Positions 16,476-23,709 of a stretch of DNA of 64,000 nt are shown here, one piece after another. The DNA comes from Anderseniella sp963700735 (GTDB taxonomy: Bacteria > Pseudomonadota > Alphaproteobacteria > Rhizobiales > Aestuariivirgaceae): contig CAVOYR010000002.1 of the NCBI GenBank assembly GCA_963700735.1, positions 62,001-126,000 on the forward strand, given 5' to 3'. The number at the start of each line of letters is the position of its first letter. Position 1 is the first letter of the stretch. The notes beneath the pieces are model-generated. The model saw nothing but the letters and a program-made list of their open reading frames with translations. It searched no databases and was not told where the DNA came from. A program made the position numbers and the translations under genes.

Positions 16476-16799
16476 ATGCCCAAATCGATCCACTTCATTT
16501 GCAGACAACGTACCGGCCTCGACTGCATAGGCGGTACCACATACACAAGTGGCCTTTGGGGAATTGGAACTCAGGCGGCAGAGCAACTTGTCGGTGGTAT
16601 GGTCTATTTCCATGAGAGCAAGAGCCAACCATCATACTTCGGGGGACGGGTTACTTCATGGCGGAGCGCAGATGCCAACGACCATCCCAATCATGTTGGA
16701 GATATAGTACTTACATTGGAAGCAAGCCTGGACGCCAGAAACGTCAAGTGGTCAGGCCGCGACCACGACATGGCCTGGTCCAGTGGTTTGGTGGACTAG
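16476..16799 (+). CDS. Hypothetical protein, 107 residues
   Basis: A 107-residue soluble protein, ATG at 16476; it starts MPKSIHFICRQRTGLDCIGG, contains ESKSQPSYFGGRVTSWRS and ends SGRDHDMAWSSGLVD. The even spread of conserved-looking Gly, Trp and aromatic residues suggests a real domain, but no family is recognised. It lacks an obvious ribosome binding site. It sits at the left edge of an accessory island that also holds the HEPN-motif gene and an IS element, and is convergent with that gene (111 bases apart). Confidence 0.5.
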   Translation: MPKSIHFICRQRTGLDCIGGTTYTSGLWGIGTQAAEQLVGGMVYFHESKSQPSYFGGRVTSWRSADANDHPNHVGDIVLTLEASLDARNVKWSGRDHDMAWSSGLVD

Positions 16800-16910
16800 A
16801 TCAGTGCGGTGTCTTCACGCAGAAGAGAAACAGGCGTAATTCGCATAATTGTATTCCTCACGACCCAACCTGTTAAAATTACGTTACTCAAGATATCTCG
16901 AACCCCACAT

Positions 16911-18401
16911 TTACCTAGAAGTATTTCCTTCTGACCCAGTAGTTAATTCAAATTCTGCCGTCGAGGATGCATCTTCGCGATTGTCTCCTGCTTTACGTTC
17001 GACCGTATTATCTACGGCGTCAGGCAGAGCAAAAACTTCTTGCAAAGTATGGGCTAGCGAATGCACACGACTTCTCCGCTTTGGCCGACCAATAAACTCC
17101 ACTCCAAATGTCTTTCGAATGGCATCTTGAAAAATGGGGTCATCTCGTACAGCGTAAAATACTGGCCACGAACGATAGTCTTCCAAGGACATGCCACCTT
17201 TAGTACCTATCTCACTGATTTTACTGGCAACAATCTCCACGTGACCTCTAACAGCAGCTACGGAAATTTGAAAATGCAAGTTCGCGGCGGACCAATCCTC
17301 GCAACTCAAAGTCTCTTCAGACTTTTGCACCGCACCTTCCAAGCGGTATGCTGAAGCTAGATTAACCACCATCATTCGCCTTGCTCGTTCCGTCGCATGA
17401 TCCTTAAGTGAGATTGCAAAGCTCAAAATGTCGATGGCGTGCTTATAACGCCCCTCTTCCAAAGACTTGTAGGAGTGCCCATTTAAGACAGTATCTGCAG
17501 CCTCCAACTCTTGAGGATTGGATTTGCACAGTTTACGCCAGACGATTTGATTTAAAAAGACAAAAAATTCATCTACTTTTCTTATTGATTTTATTAAATA
17601 TTTTGGACCAACATCAAGAATATCACCAATCTTGGCCGAAACATTGGATACAGAGTTTATATATTGATCATTTACTATTGAAGAATTATGAGCAATTAAG
17701 TTTCTTCGTTCAACTATTTCAATTACTTCATCAAAAATACCAATCTTTTCAACAATTTTTTGATCGTTTACAGATTTCTGGAGCCATTTTATTTGCTCCT
17801 TTAAAGATTTTCTTCCAACATTATCTATTTCTTCATCGATCAAATGAGATCGAAGTTTATCCATAGACCCTGATGACAAGACTTCTGATACGCGAATTTG
17901 TCTATCAGACCCAAATACTGCTTCAGGGTGCTTCTCAACAACGAGCCGGTACAGTCTGGTCAACGCCAAGTCCATGGTAGCCACCAACCCTAGCAGCATT
18001 AATCTCGGCAACTTCTTATGAGCATCAGTAAATGAAATACATATATCAACCAAATTAGAAAGATCCCTAGCTTCATCTTGACCTAGCTCAAATACTTTTT
18101 TTCTATCGTTTTCACTTACTACCCGCCCCTTTTTTTCGAGAAAACTTGGGACAGCACTTGCCAACTCGGGAATAAACTGTGGCGCGACCGATAGCATAAA
18201 TGGAATATAATCAAAGTATGGTTCCATTTCCTGGCAGAATTTATAGTGAAGTTTCAAGAAATCGGAATCTTCGTCTTTATTTTCATCTTCAACCCCTGTC
18301 GAATCCTGCTGGATCTCATCTGCAAAATTGTTACTCGGAGACAACGCATGTGCTTGCAATTTGCCGCTTTCGTCAAAATATAGACACGCGTAGTGTGCCA
18401 T
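16911..18401 (-). CDS. HEPN-motif protein with TPR-like C-terminal half
   Basis: A 496-residue protein with markedly AT-rich codons, unlike its neighbours. Residues 233-238 read RNLIAH, the Rx4-6H catalytic motif of HEPN ribonucleases, inside a helical stretch (KSLKEQIKWLQKSVNDQKIV ... FDEVIEIVERRNLIAHNSS). Residues about 320-410 look like TPR-type helices (YKHAIDILSFAISLKDHATE, MMVVNLASAYRLEG). HEPN proteins of this build are often RNases of abortive-infection or toxin systems; that role here is inference. The ATG at 18401 has lost its ribosome binding site to the adjacent IS insertion, so expression is probably impaired. Otherwise the frame is intact. Confidence 0.68.
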   Translation of the reverse strand: MAHYACLYFDESGKLQAHALSPSNNFADEIQQDSTGVEDENKDEDSDFLKLHYKFCQEMEPYFDYIPFMLSVAPQFIPELASAVPSFLEKKGRVVSENDRKKVFELGQDEARDLSNLVDICISFTDAHKKLPRLMLLGLVATMDLALTRLYRLVVEKHPEAVFGSDRQIRVSEVLSSGSMDKLRSHLIDEEIDNVGRKSLKEQIKWLQKSVNDQKIVEKIGIFDEVIEIVERRNLIAHNSSIVNDQYINSVSNVSAKIGDILDVGPKYLIKSIRKVDEFFVFLNQIVWRKLCKSNPQELEAADTVLNGHSYKSLEEGRYKHAIDILSFAISLKDHATERARRMMVVNLASAYRLEGAVQKSEETLSCEDWSAANLHFQISVAAVRGHVEIVASKISEIGTKGGMSLEDYRSWPVFYAVRDDPIFQDAIRKTFGVEFIGRPKRRSRVHSLAHTLQEVFALPDAVDNTVERKAGDNREDASSTAEFELTTGSEGNTSR

Positions 18402-18405
18402 GCAC

Positions 18406-19715
18406 AGCTGGACACCCGCAAAAACCTGTCTGGATTCTGGATTTTGTGATTCACTTGTCCTGTCGTGATTTGGAGGCAGGGCGATGGAACATCGGTCGTT
18501 TTTCGGACTTTCGGAACACCTTGAGCGGCTGAGTCAGAACGGCGATCCGCTGGAGGTTCTGGAGAAGACAGTGGATTTCGAACATTTCCGGGGCTGGCTT
18601 GTCGAAGGCCTTGGATATGGCGATGGCGCCAGGGGTGGTCGGCCTCCGTTCGACCCGGTTTCGATGTTCAAGGCATTGATCCTGCAGGCGCAGCACAATC
18701 TGAGCGACGCGAAGATGGAGTTCATGATCCGCGACCGGCTGTCCTGGATGCGGTTCCTGCGCCTTGATCTTGGCGGTCCGACGCCGGACGAGAACACCAT
18801 CCGGCTGTTCCGCAACAAGCTCACCGAGACCGGCACGCTGAAGCGGGTGATGAAAGCCTTCGACTGGCAATTGCAGAAGAAGGGCTACATCCCGATGTCG
18901 GGCCAGATCGTTGATGCCTCCCTGGTGCCGGCGCCGAAGCAGCGCAACAGCGATGCCGAAAAGGCGGCGATCAAGGACGGAAAGGCAGCATCGGGGATCT
19001 GGCCGGACGAGCCGAACAAGGCGGCACAGAAGGACACTGACGCACGCTGGACGCTGAAGGTCGGCGGCAAGATCCGCTATCGGCCGGATGGAACACCCCT
19101 GCCGCAGATCGCCCTGCCGGTGTTCGGTTACAAGTCGCACATTGTGATCGACCGGCGGTTCGGGTTCATCCGGGCATGTGCTGTCACCTCGGCCTCGCAT
19201 GCCGACGGTCGCATGTTACCGAAACTGGTGACGACAAAGAACACCTCGTCTGAGGTCTGGGCCGACAGCGCCTACCGGTCGCAGAAGAACGAGAAATGGC
19301 TGGCGTCGAAGATGCTGGTCAGCCGGATCCACCGCCGCAAGCCGGCAGGACGCCCGATGCCGAAGCACATCGCACGGGCCAATGCCGGCAAGTCATCGAT
19401 CCGTGCGGCGGTCGAGCATGTCTTTGCGCACCAGAAGAACCGCTTCGGGTTGTTTATCCGCACCATTGGTCTTGCCCGCGCCGAGGCGAAGCTGATCCTG
19501 GCCAATATCGCCTACAACTTCGACCGCCTCATCTTCCATGAGCGGGCCTGCGCCACAGGATGAGTCTGTCCGCAAGTGCGAAAATCGACGCTGAGAACAC
19601 CCCAGGGCATCGCTTCCGGGGCCATAAACACCATCAAGACCGCAGAAAGGCATCAATCAACCGAACTTGTGACGCCGCCGCGTCGAAAATCACCGGTTAA
19701 TGCGGGTGTCCAGCT
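18406..19715. mobile_element. IS5-family insertion sequence with AGCT flanks
   Basis: The element spans about 18410-19711 (1302 bp). Its ends are inverted repeats: ggacacccgca on the left and tgcgggtgtcc on the right, with aacc/ggtt continuing the match further in. AGCT lies on both sides (18406-18409, 19712-19715) and is best read as a 4-bp target duplication, though being a palindrome it could also be part of the inverted repeat. Removing the element and one AGCT restores AAGGAG ten bases before the ATG of the HEPN gene. Coding capacity is one transposase. Confidence 0.88.
18484..19563 (+). CDS. IS5-family DDE transposase
   Basis: A 359-residue transposase. The N-terminal DNA-binding part contains GGRPPFDPVSMFKALILQAQ and DRLSWMRFLRLDLGG, as in IS5-group enzymes; catalytic residues fit D in GQIVDASLVPAP, D in VWADSAYRSQ and E in RAAVEHVFAHQKNRFG (the YREK-like region). 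The length is complete and the frame uninterrupted, so the element may still be active. The ATG at 18484 has TTGGAGGCAGGGCG just upstream. It is transcribed away from the HEPN gene it has hit. Confidence 0.93.
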   Translation: MEHRSFFGLSEHLERLSQNGDPLEVLEKTVDFEHFRGWLVEGLGYGDGARGGRPPFDPVSMFKALILQAQHNLSDAKMEFMIRDRLSWMRFLRLDLGGPTPDENTIRLFRNKLTETGTLKRVMKAFDWQLQKKGYIPMSGQIVDASLVPAPKQRNSDAEKAAIKDGKAASGIWPDEPNKAAQKDTDARWTLKVGGKIRYRPDGTPLPQIALPVFGYKSHIVIDRRFGFIRACAVTSASHADGRMLPKLVTTKNTSSEVWADSAYRSQKNEKWLASKMLVSRIHRRKPAGRPMPKHIARANAGKSSIRAAVEHVFAHQKNRFGLFIRTIGLARAEAKLILANIAYNFDRLIFHERACATG

Positions 19716-19775
19716 AGCTCCTTATGAATCCCAATATAGCAAGTTGACCCAGGATAAATTGTAATACAACCCCCC

Positions 19776-20175
19776 TTGACTCCTTCCCTAAATTCCTATA
19801 CATATATTCCCATCTTCCCCGGCAGGAAGGATTGGCTAGCGTCCCAGTCCCGGGTGGAGGCATGTGCGCCTGTCGCGCGGCGGTGAAGTAACGCACACCA
19901 CGCGGGAGAGGGGCGAAACCGGAATGTGCCGGTGCCACAGTTGGCACCAGCGGCAGCAGCCTGTCGTGCGGTGACGCGCGGCAGGGATAATGGGCTGTCG
20001 TGGGGGCGAAGACCGCTCAGGGCCCCAGGCCGTCCGGATAAGCAAAAACCGTACATGGCGGGCTGCTTCAGCAAGCGCCTACATTACTACAAAACACCGG
20101 TGCGACCTGAAGTGGCCCGTGGTTCCTGAACTTGTGCAAAACGCCGGTCCACAAGGATGCGCGGCCGTTTTCCTG
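19776..20175 (+). ncRNA. Structured RNA candidate, copy 1
   Basis: A non-coding sequence matched over its length by copy 2 at 36291. A promoter (TTGACT 19776-19781, 17 bases, TACATA 19799-19804) predicts a start near 19811. Conserved hairpins follow: ggtgcc/ggcacc with loop acagtt; an 11-bp stem cctgtcgtgcg against cgcgcggcagg; a stem ggggc/gcccc that is ggggt/acccc in copy 2, a compensatory change; and gctt/aagc around cagc. No open frame is shared by the copies. It does not match tmRNA, RNase P, SRP or 6S as I know them. The 3' end is uncertain. Confidence 0.5.
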
Positions 20176-20430
20176 TGCCCCGGATTCATTCCGGGGCCCA
20201 GTCTGGATCCCGGCACAAGGCCGGGACACAAAAACTGCCAACTGCATTCAGTCACGCACGTCTGCCCCCCACCCCAACCCTCCCCCGCCAACGGGAGAGG
20301 GAGCGCGTCGAGCCAGTCGCAACCATGGTCCGCAAGCGGGAGAGGGAGCGCGTCGAGCCACTCGCAACCATGGTTCGCCAGCGGCAGGGGGAGCGCGCCG
20401 GACGCCGCCGCAGCCCCGCCCCCTTCACTG
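20150..20430. repeat. Repeat block after RNA copy 1
   Basis: No gene. It holds a ccccggattcattccgggg palindrome (about 20178-20196), a cggcacaaggccggg palindrome, then ccctcccccgccaacgggagaggg and a 45-bp tandem repeat of about 2.5 copies (20293-20400, unit with gagcgcgtcgagcca and cgcaaccatggt). The first three also follow RNA copy 2 in the same order, so they were duplicated with it. The 45-bp tandem array is unique to this copy. Confidence 0.7.
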
Positions 20431-20526
20431 CCCCGTGCCCCTGTGCAACACTGGACGCTTGCGGGCTGGGGAGCCTCACGCACGCGGCAGCATCAGCGCC
20501 GCGCGCACCTGGAAGGAGAACGCCCC

Positions 20527-20730
20527 ATGACAGTCGCCCGCGTCACCGAGATCATCGCCTCGTCGCAGGACAGCTTCGAGGATGCCGTCCGCAAGGGCAT
20601 CAAGCGCGCCTCGAAAACCCTCAAGAACGTCTCCGGCGCCTGGGTCAAGGACCAGCGCTGCACCGTCACCGACGGCAAGGTGTCGGAATACCGCGTCCTG
20701 CTGAAGGTGACGTTCGTGCTGGAGGACTGA
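20527..20730 (+). CDS. Dodecin
   Basis: A 67-residue protein of the dodecin family, which forms a hollow dodecamer in the cytosol that stores flavins or CoA. Recognised by VARVTEIIASSQDSFEDAVRK at the start, GAWVKDQ with the flavin-stacking Trp, and YRVLLKVTFVLED at the end; the length is exactly that of the family. The ATG at 20527 has GGAAGGAGAACGCCCC upstream, an excellent ribosome binding site. It is a single gene between repeat blocks. Confidence 0.95.
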   Translation: MTVARVTEIIASSQDSFEDAVRKGIKRASKTLKNVSGAWVKDQRCTVTDGKVSEYRVLLKVTFVLED

Positions 20731-20735
20731 GCCGG

Positions 20736-20830
20736 CAGCGGCGTCCACCTCTGTCATCCTCGGGCTTGTCCCGAGGATCCAGACTTCAGCGCCATGGACC
20801 CTCGGCACAAGGCCGAGGGTGACAACAGAA
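20736..20830. repeat. Palindromic intergenic repeats
   Basis: tcctcgggcttgtcccgagga (about 20757-20777) and ccctcggcacaaggccgaggg (20801-20821), two perfect or near-perfect stems after the dodecin gene, followed by short ctgccgactgccgactgccga direct repeats (about 20838-20858). Either stem could work as a terminator, although no T run follows. Confidence 0.65.
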
Positions 20831-20872
20831 AGTAGTCTACTGCCGACTGCCGACTGCCGACTGTCAACTGCC

Positions 20873-21523
20873 TCAGCGAAGAAACGGATTACCCGCCCGC
20901 TCCGCACCGATGGTGCTGGCCGGGCCGTGCCCGCAGATGAAGGTGAAGTCGTCCGGCAGCGGCAGCAGCTTGGTCTTGATGGCATCGATCAGCGCGTCAT
21001 GGTCGCCATACTCGAAGTCCGTGCGCCCGATCGAGCCCTGGAACAGCACGTCGCCCACGTGGCCGAACTTCAGCGCCTCGTTGAGGAACACCACCGAGCC
21101 CGGCGAGTGGCCGGGGCAGTGGCGAACGGCGAAGTCCACCTCGCCCACGCGAACCGTGTCGCCCTCGTCCAGCCAGCGGTCCGGCGTGCAGTTGCGCGCG
21201 GCAAAGCCGTACTGGCGGCCTTGGGTCTCCAGCGCGCCCAGCAGGAACGCGTCGGCCTGGTGCGGCCCGGTTACCGGCACCTTCAGGTGCTCGTTGAGTT
21301 CCGCCACGCCGCCGGCATGGTCGATGTGGCCGTGCGTCAGCCAGATGCCGGTGGGCCGCATGCCGGTCTGCGCGATGGCATTGCGGATCTGGGCCACGTC
21401 GCCGCCGGGGTCGATGATGACGCCGTCATTGGTCTTTGTGCACCACAGCAGCGTGCAGTTCTGCTGGAACGGGGTGACGGGCACGATGCCCGCGCGGATC
21501 GGAAGGTCAGGTGTATCGCTCAT
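20873..21523 (-). CDS. MBL-fold metallo-hydrolase (glyoxalase II-like)
   Basis: A 216-residue cytosolic metallo-beta-lactamase-fold hydrolase. THGHIDHAGGVAEL carries the HxHxDH zinc motif, HCPGHSPGSVVFL the next His, FGHVGDVLFQGSIGRTDF the bridging Asp, and ICGHGPASTIG the last His. It belongs to the short glyoxalase II-like group (YcbL type) that hydrolyses thioesters such as S-lactoylglutathione. The start at 21523 (MSDTPDLPIRAGIVPV) fits the family; the frame extends to 21637 with unrelated sequence. Confidence 0.9.
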   Translation of the reverse strand: MSDTPDLPIRAGIVPVTPFQQNCTLLWCTKTNDGVIIDPGGDVAQIRNAIAQTGMRPTGIWLTHGHIDHAGGVAELNEHLKVPVTGPHQADAFLLGALETQGRQYGFAARNCTPDRWLDEGDTVRVGEVDFAVRHCPGHSPGSVVFLNEALKFGHVGDVLFQGSIGRTDFEYGDHDALIDAIKTKLLPLPDDFTFICGHGPASTIGAERAGNPFLR

Positions 21524-21722
21524 GGGCGAGGGTTTAATAAGGATCGGCGGACTTGGCAATGTGGTTTCAGGCCTTGCTTTCCCCGGGCAAGGGCAACATG
21601 CCCGCGACCCGGGGACCCGGGGACCCATGCGGCGCATCAGTGGACCCTCGGGTCAAGCCCGAGGGAGGCGGATATGGCGGCAGTCACTTCCGCCACCACT
21701 CCCCACTCCCTATTCGCCCCTG

Positions 21723-22316
21723 CTACCGCCGCGCGCTCGCCCGGATCAGCGGGTGCTTCGACAGCTTGCGCGTCTCGCCCGCGTCGAACGCCGCGTGGCG
21801 CTTGTCGCAGGCCGCGTTGGAGACAGCGTAGATGCCGTCGAGCCGGGCGATCAGCGCCTCGCACGTCTTCGCCCGCGCCTTTGTCACCTGCGCTTCCGCC
21901 TTGCGCGCGCAGTCGAGCCAGATCTTGCGGTGCTGCGCCTCGTGCCACTTCACCCGGCTGGCGAAGCCGCGCCAGTGCTTCTGCAGCGTGGCACTCAACC
22001 GGCGTTCAGCGGCGTGGCGCGGCAGTTGCGTGACGAAGTCCAGCTGCACCTGGTGGCTCTTGACCCGGCAACTGCCCGGCGTGGACGCGAACTGCCAGCT
22101 GATCTTGCGCGTCATCTTGGTGCGCCCCACCCGGCCGTGCCCGCCGAGCAGCTGGGCGTTGCCCATCATCGAGCGCACGATGGCGCCCGCATCGGCCCCG
22201 TCCACCTGGTACATCTGCGTCGACACCGTCACCTTCGGCCGCGCCTCGCCCGGCAGCGCACCGGCGGTGAGCAGCACGAGGCTCGCGGTCAGCAATGGCA
22301 GCAGGCGGTGTGTCAT
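21723..22316 (-). CDS. DUF922 secreted putative Zn-protease
   Basis: A 197-residue protein with a Sec signal peptide (MTHRLLPLLTASLVLLTAGA). The mature part fits DUF922: SVKWHEAQHRKIW-type helix (actual VKWHEAQHRKIWLDC) with an HExxH-like HEAQH, and a preceding strand region RKISWQF. DUF922 proteins are predicted periplasmic zinc proteases. It is monocistronic, convergent with the metallo-hydrolase across about 200 bases of repeat-bearing sequence (a ccctcgggtcaagcccgaggg palindrome at 21645-21665), and divergent from the cold-shock gene. Confidence 0.78.
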   Translation of the reverse strand: MTHRLLPLLTASLVLLTAGALPGEARPKVTVSTQMYQVDGADAGAIVRSMMGNAQLLGGHGRVGRTKMTRKISWQFASTPGSCRVKSHQVQLDFVTQLPRHAAERRLSATLQKHWRGFASRVKWHEAQHRKIWLDCARKAEAQVTKARAKTCEALIARLDGIYAVSNAACDKRHAAFDAGETRKLSKHPLIRASARR

Positions 22317-22446
22317 GGCCAGCGAGATTACCGTCGCAGGCGCGTGCGCTCAACTAAAACCGCGCCGTTGGTTTAACCGCTTAAAAATCACCGCCGTTGC
22401 GCTATCATGCCAGCCAGAATGCGCCGACCGTTTCAGGATGACTGCC

Positions 22447-22659
22447 ATGCGCCATACTGGCACCGTGAAATTCTTCAACGCCGCCAAGGGCTACGGCTTC
22501 ATCACCCCCGATGACGGCTCGAAGGACGTGTTCGTGCACGTCACCGCCGTGCAGGCCGCCGGCATCCCCGAGCTGATCGAGGCGAGCAGGCTGTCCTACG
22601 AACTGCACGACGACCGGCGCGGGCGCGGCCAGCAGGCCTGCGAGTTGCAGTTGCTCTAG
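22447..22659 (+). CDS. Cold-shock domain protein (CspA family)
   Basis: A 70-residue RNA/ssDNA-binding protein: GTVKFFNAAKGYGFITPDDG contains RNP1 (KGYGFIT) and DVFVHVTAVQ contains RNP2. CspA-type proteins melt RNA structure as chaperones. An in-frame ATG at 22438 would add three residues; 22447 is preferred because AGGA lies nine bases before it. Like many alphaproteobacterial paralogs it has lost some aromatic residues at the C terminus (SRLSYELHDDRRGRGQQA). Single gene. Confidence 0.93.
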   Translation: MRHTGTVKFFNAAKGYGFITPDDGSKDVFVHVTAVQAAGIPELIEASRLSYELHDDRRGRGQQACELQLL

Positions 22660-22692
22660 CGCCCGGGCCCCAAGGTGCGCTAGGCTGGTGTC

Positions 22693-22968
22693 ATGAAGCA
22701 CCGGTTGAGCGCGCTGGGCGTCCTGGTTGTTGTCCTGTCCGCAGGCAGCATCACCGCCACGGCCGACCCCAACTGCCGCTGCCGCCTGTACGGGGAGTAT
22801 TTCGACATCGGCTCAGTCATGTGTATCCGCGGCAGCCTGGCGCGCTGCGAGATGAACCAGAACAACACATCCTGGAAGACCATCGGCGAGATCTGCCCGC
22901 AGGCGCGGCAGTTGTCGCCTGTGCCGCCAGACCCCCGCCTCGCCCACTCGGGAATGCCCGCCGAATGA
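22693..22968 (+). CDS. Small secreted cysteine-rich protein
   Basis: A 91-residue protein with a Sec signal peptide (MKHRLSALGVLVVVLSAGSITATA-D). The mature part has six cysteines (NCRCRLYGEYFDIGSVMCIRG, ARCEMNQNNT, EICPQ) and a short proline-rich tail; probably disulfide-bonded in the periplasm. The Gly-Glu-Tyr-Phe pattern around YGEYFDIG resembles several small alphaproteobacterial secreted proteins of unknown role. Its 3' end overlaps the start of the amidotransferase gene by four bases, so they are coupled. Confidence 0.62.
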   Translation: MKHRLSALGVLVVVLSAGSITATADPNCRCRLYGEYFDIGSVMCIRGSLARCEMNQNNTSWKTIGEICPQARQLSPVPPDPRLAHSGMPAE

Positions 22969-23693
22969 CCACCAGACATGCGCTGATTTTCCGCCACATG
23001 CGCGAGGATACCGCCGGGCTGTACCCTGCGCTCCTGCGCGAGCGTGGCTTCGACGTAACCTTCCACGACTGGCAGGACGGTGAGGCCCCGTCCGCCGATA
23101 CGCTGAAGCGGTCCGACATGCTGCTGGTGCTCGGTGGCGCGCAGCAGGTGTGGGAAGAGGACATCCACCCCTGGCTGGTGGACGAGAAGGCCATCATCGC
23201 CAACTGGGTCAACGCTCAGGCGAAACCCTATGTGGGCCTGTGCCTGGGCCACCAGTTGCTGGCGTCGTCGCTGGGTGGTGACGTGGGCCTGTCCGTGCAC
23301 AAGGAAATCGGCCTGTGCGCGGTGGACTTCCGCCCCGAAACCGCGGATACGAAGCCGTTCCGGTCGTTCGAGGGCTCGACCCCTGTCACCCAGTGGCACG
23401 AGGCAGAGGTGTTGCGCGCGCCCGAGGGTGCCAGCGTGCTGGCCATGTCGGCAGCCTGCGGCATCCAGATGCTGGGCGTCGGCGACCATGCGTTCTCCAC
23501 CCAGTTCCACCATGAGTGGGACGTGCCCACGGTCAATGGCTGGCTGCCGCAATGGCAGACCGCGATGGACCAGGCCTCCGGCAAGCCTGGCACCTACCAG
23601 GGCTTCCGCCGCCAGATGGCCGAGAAGGAACCGCACCTGTCCAGCCTCAGCACCGGCCTGTTCGAAAGCTTCATGGACGCCCAGGGCTGGTAG
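22965..23693 (+). CDS. Class I glutamine amidotransferase-like protein
   Basis: A 242-residue cytosolic protein with the class I GATase fold: LLVLGGAQQVWEE, the nucleophile elbow YVGLCLGHQLLAS with the catalytic Cys, and FSTQFHHEWDVPTV with the catalytic His and Glu region. Such stand-alone proteins hydrolyse glutamine or gamma-glutamyl amides; the acceptor is unknown. The ATG at 22965 overlaps the stop of the preceding gene (ATGA). Frame and length are complete. Confidence 0.87.
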   Translation: MTTRHALIFRHMREDTAGLYPALLRERGFDVTFHDWQDGEAPSADTLKRSDMLLVLGGAQQVWEEDIHPWLVDEKAIIANWVNAQAKPYVGLCLGHQLLASSLGGDVGLSVHKEIGLCAVDFRPETADTKPFRSFEGSTPVTQWHEAEVLRAPEGASVLAMSAACGIQMLGVGDHAFSTQFHHEWDVPTVNGWLPQWQTAMDQASGKPGTYQGFRRQMAEKEPHLSSLSTGLFESFMDAQGW

Positions 23694-23709
23694 GCAGACC
23701 GCTGGTAAC

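Noticed and set aside
19776..20175. Copy 1 of the RNA unit as a coding region, tmRNA or RNase P RNA
   Set aside because: Frames in the two copies are broken differently, no start/stop is shared, and the invariant boxes of tmRNA and RNase P as I know them are absent.
16911..20526. The 16-20 kb island as a prophage or integrative element
   Set aside because: No integrase, phage structural genes or tRNA attachment site were found; only one IS transposase is present.
20527..20730. The long frame starting at 19990 as the dodecin start
   Set aside because: The upstream part is repeat DNA and RNA-unit sequence; dodecin begins at the ATG at 20527, which has a strong ribosome binding site.
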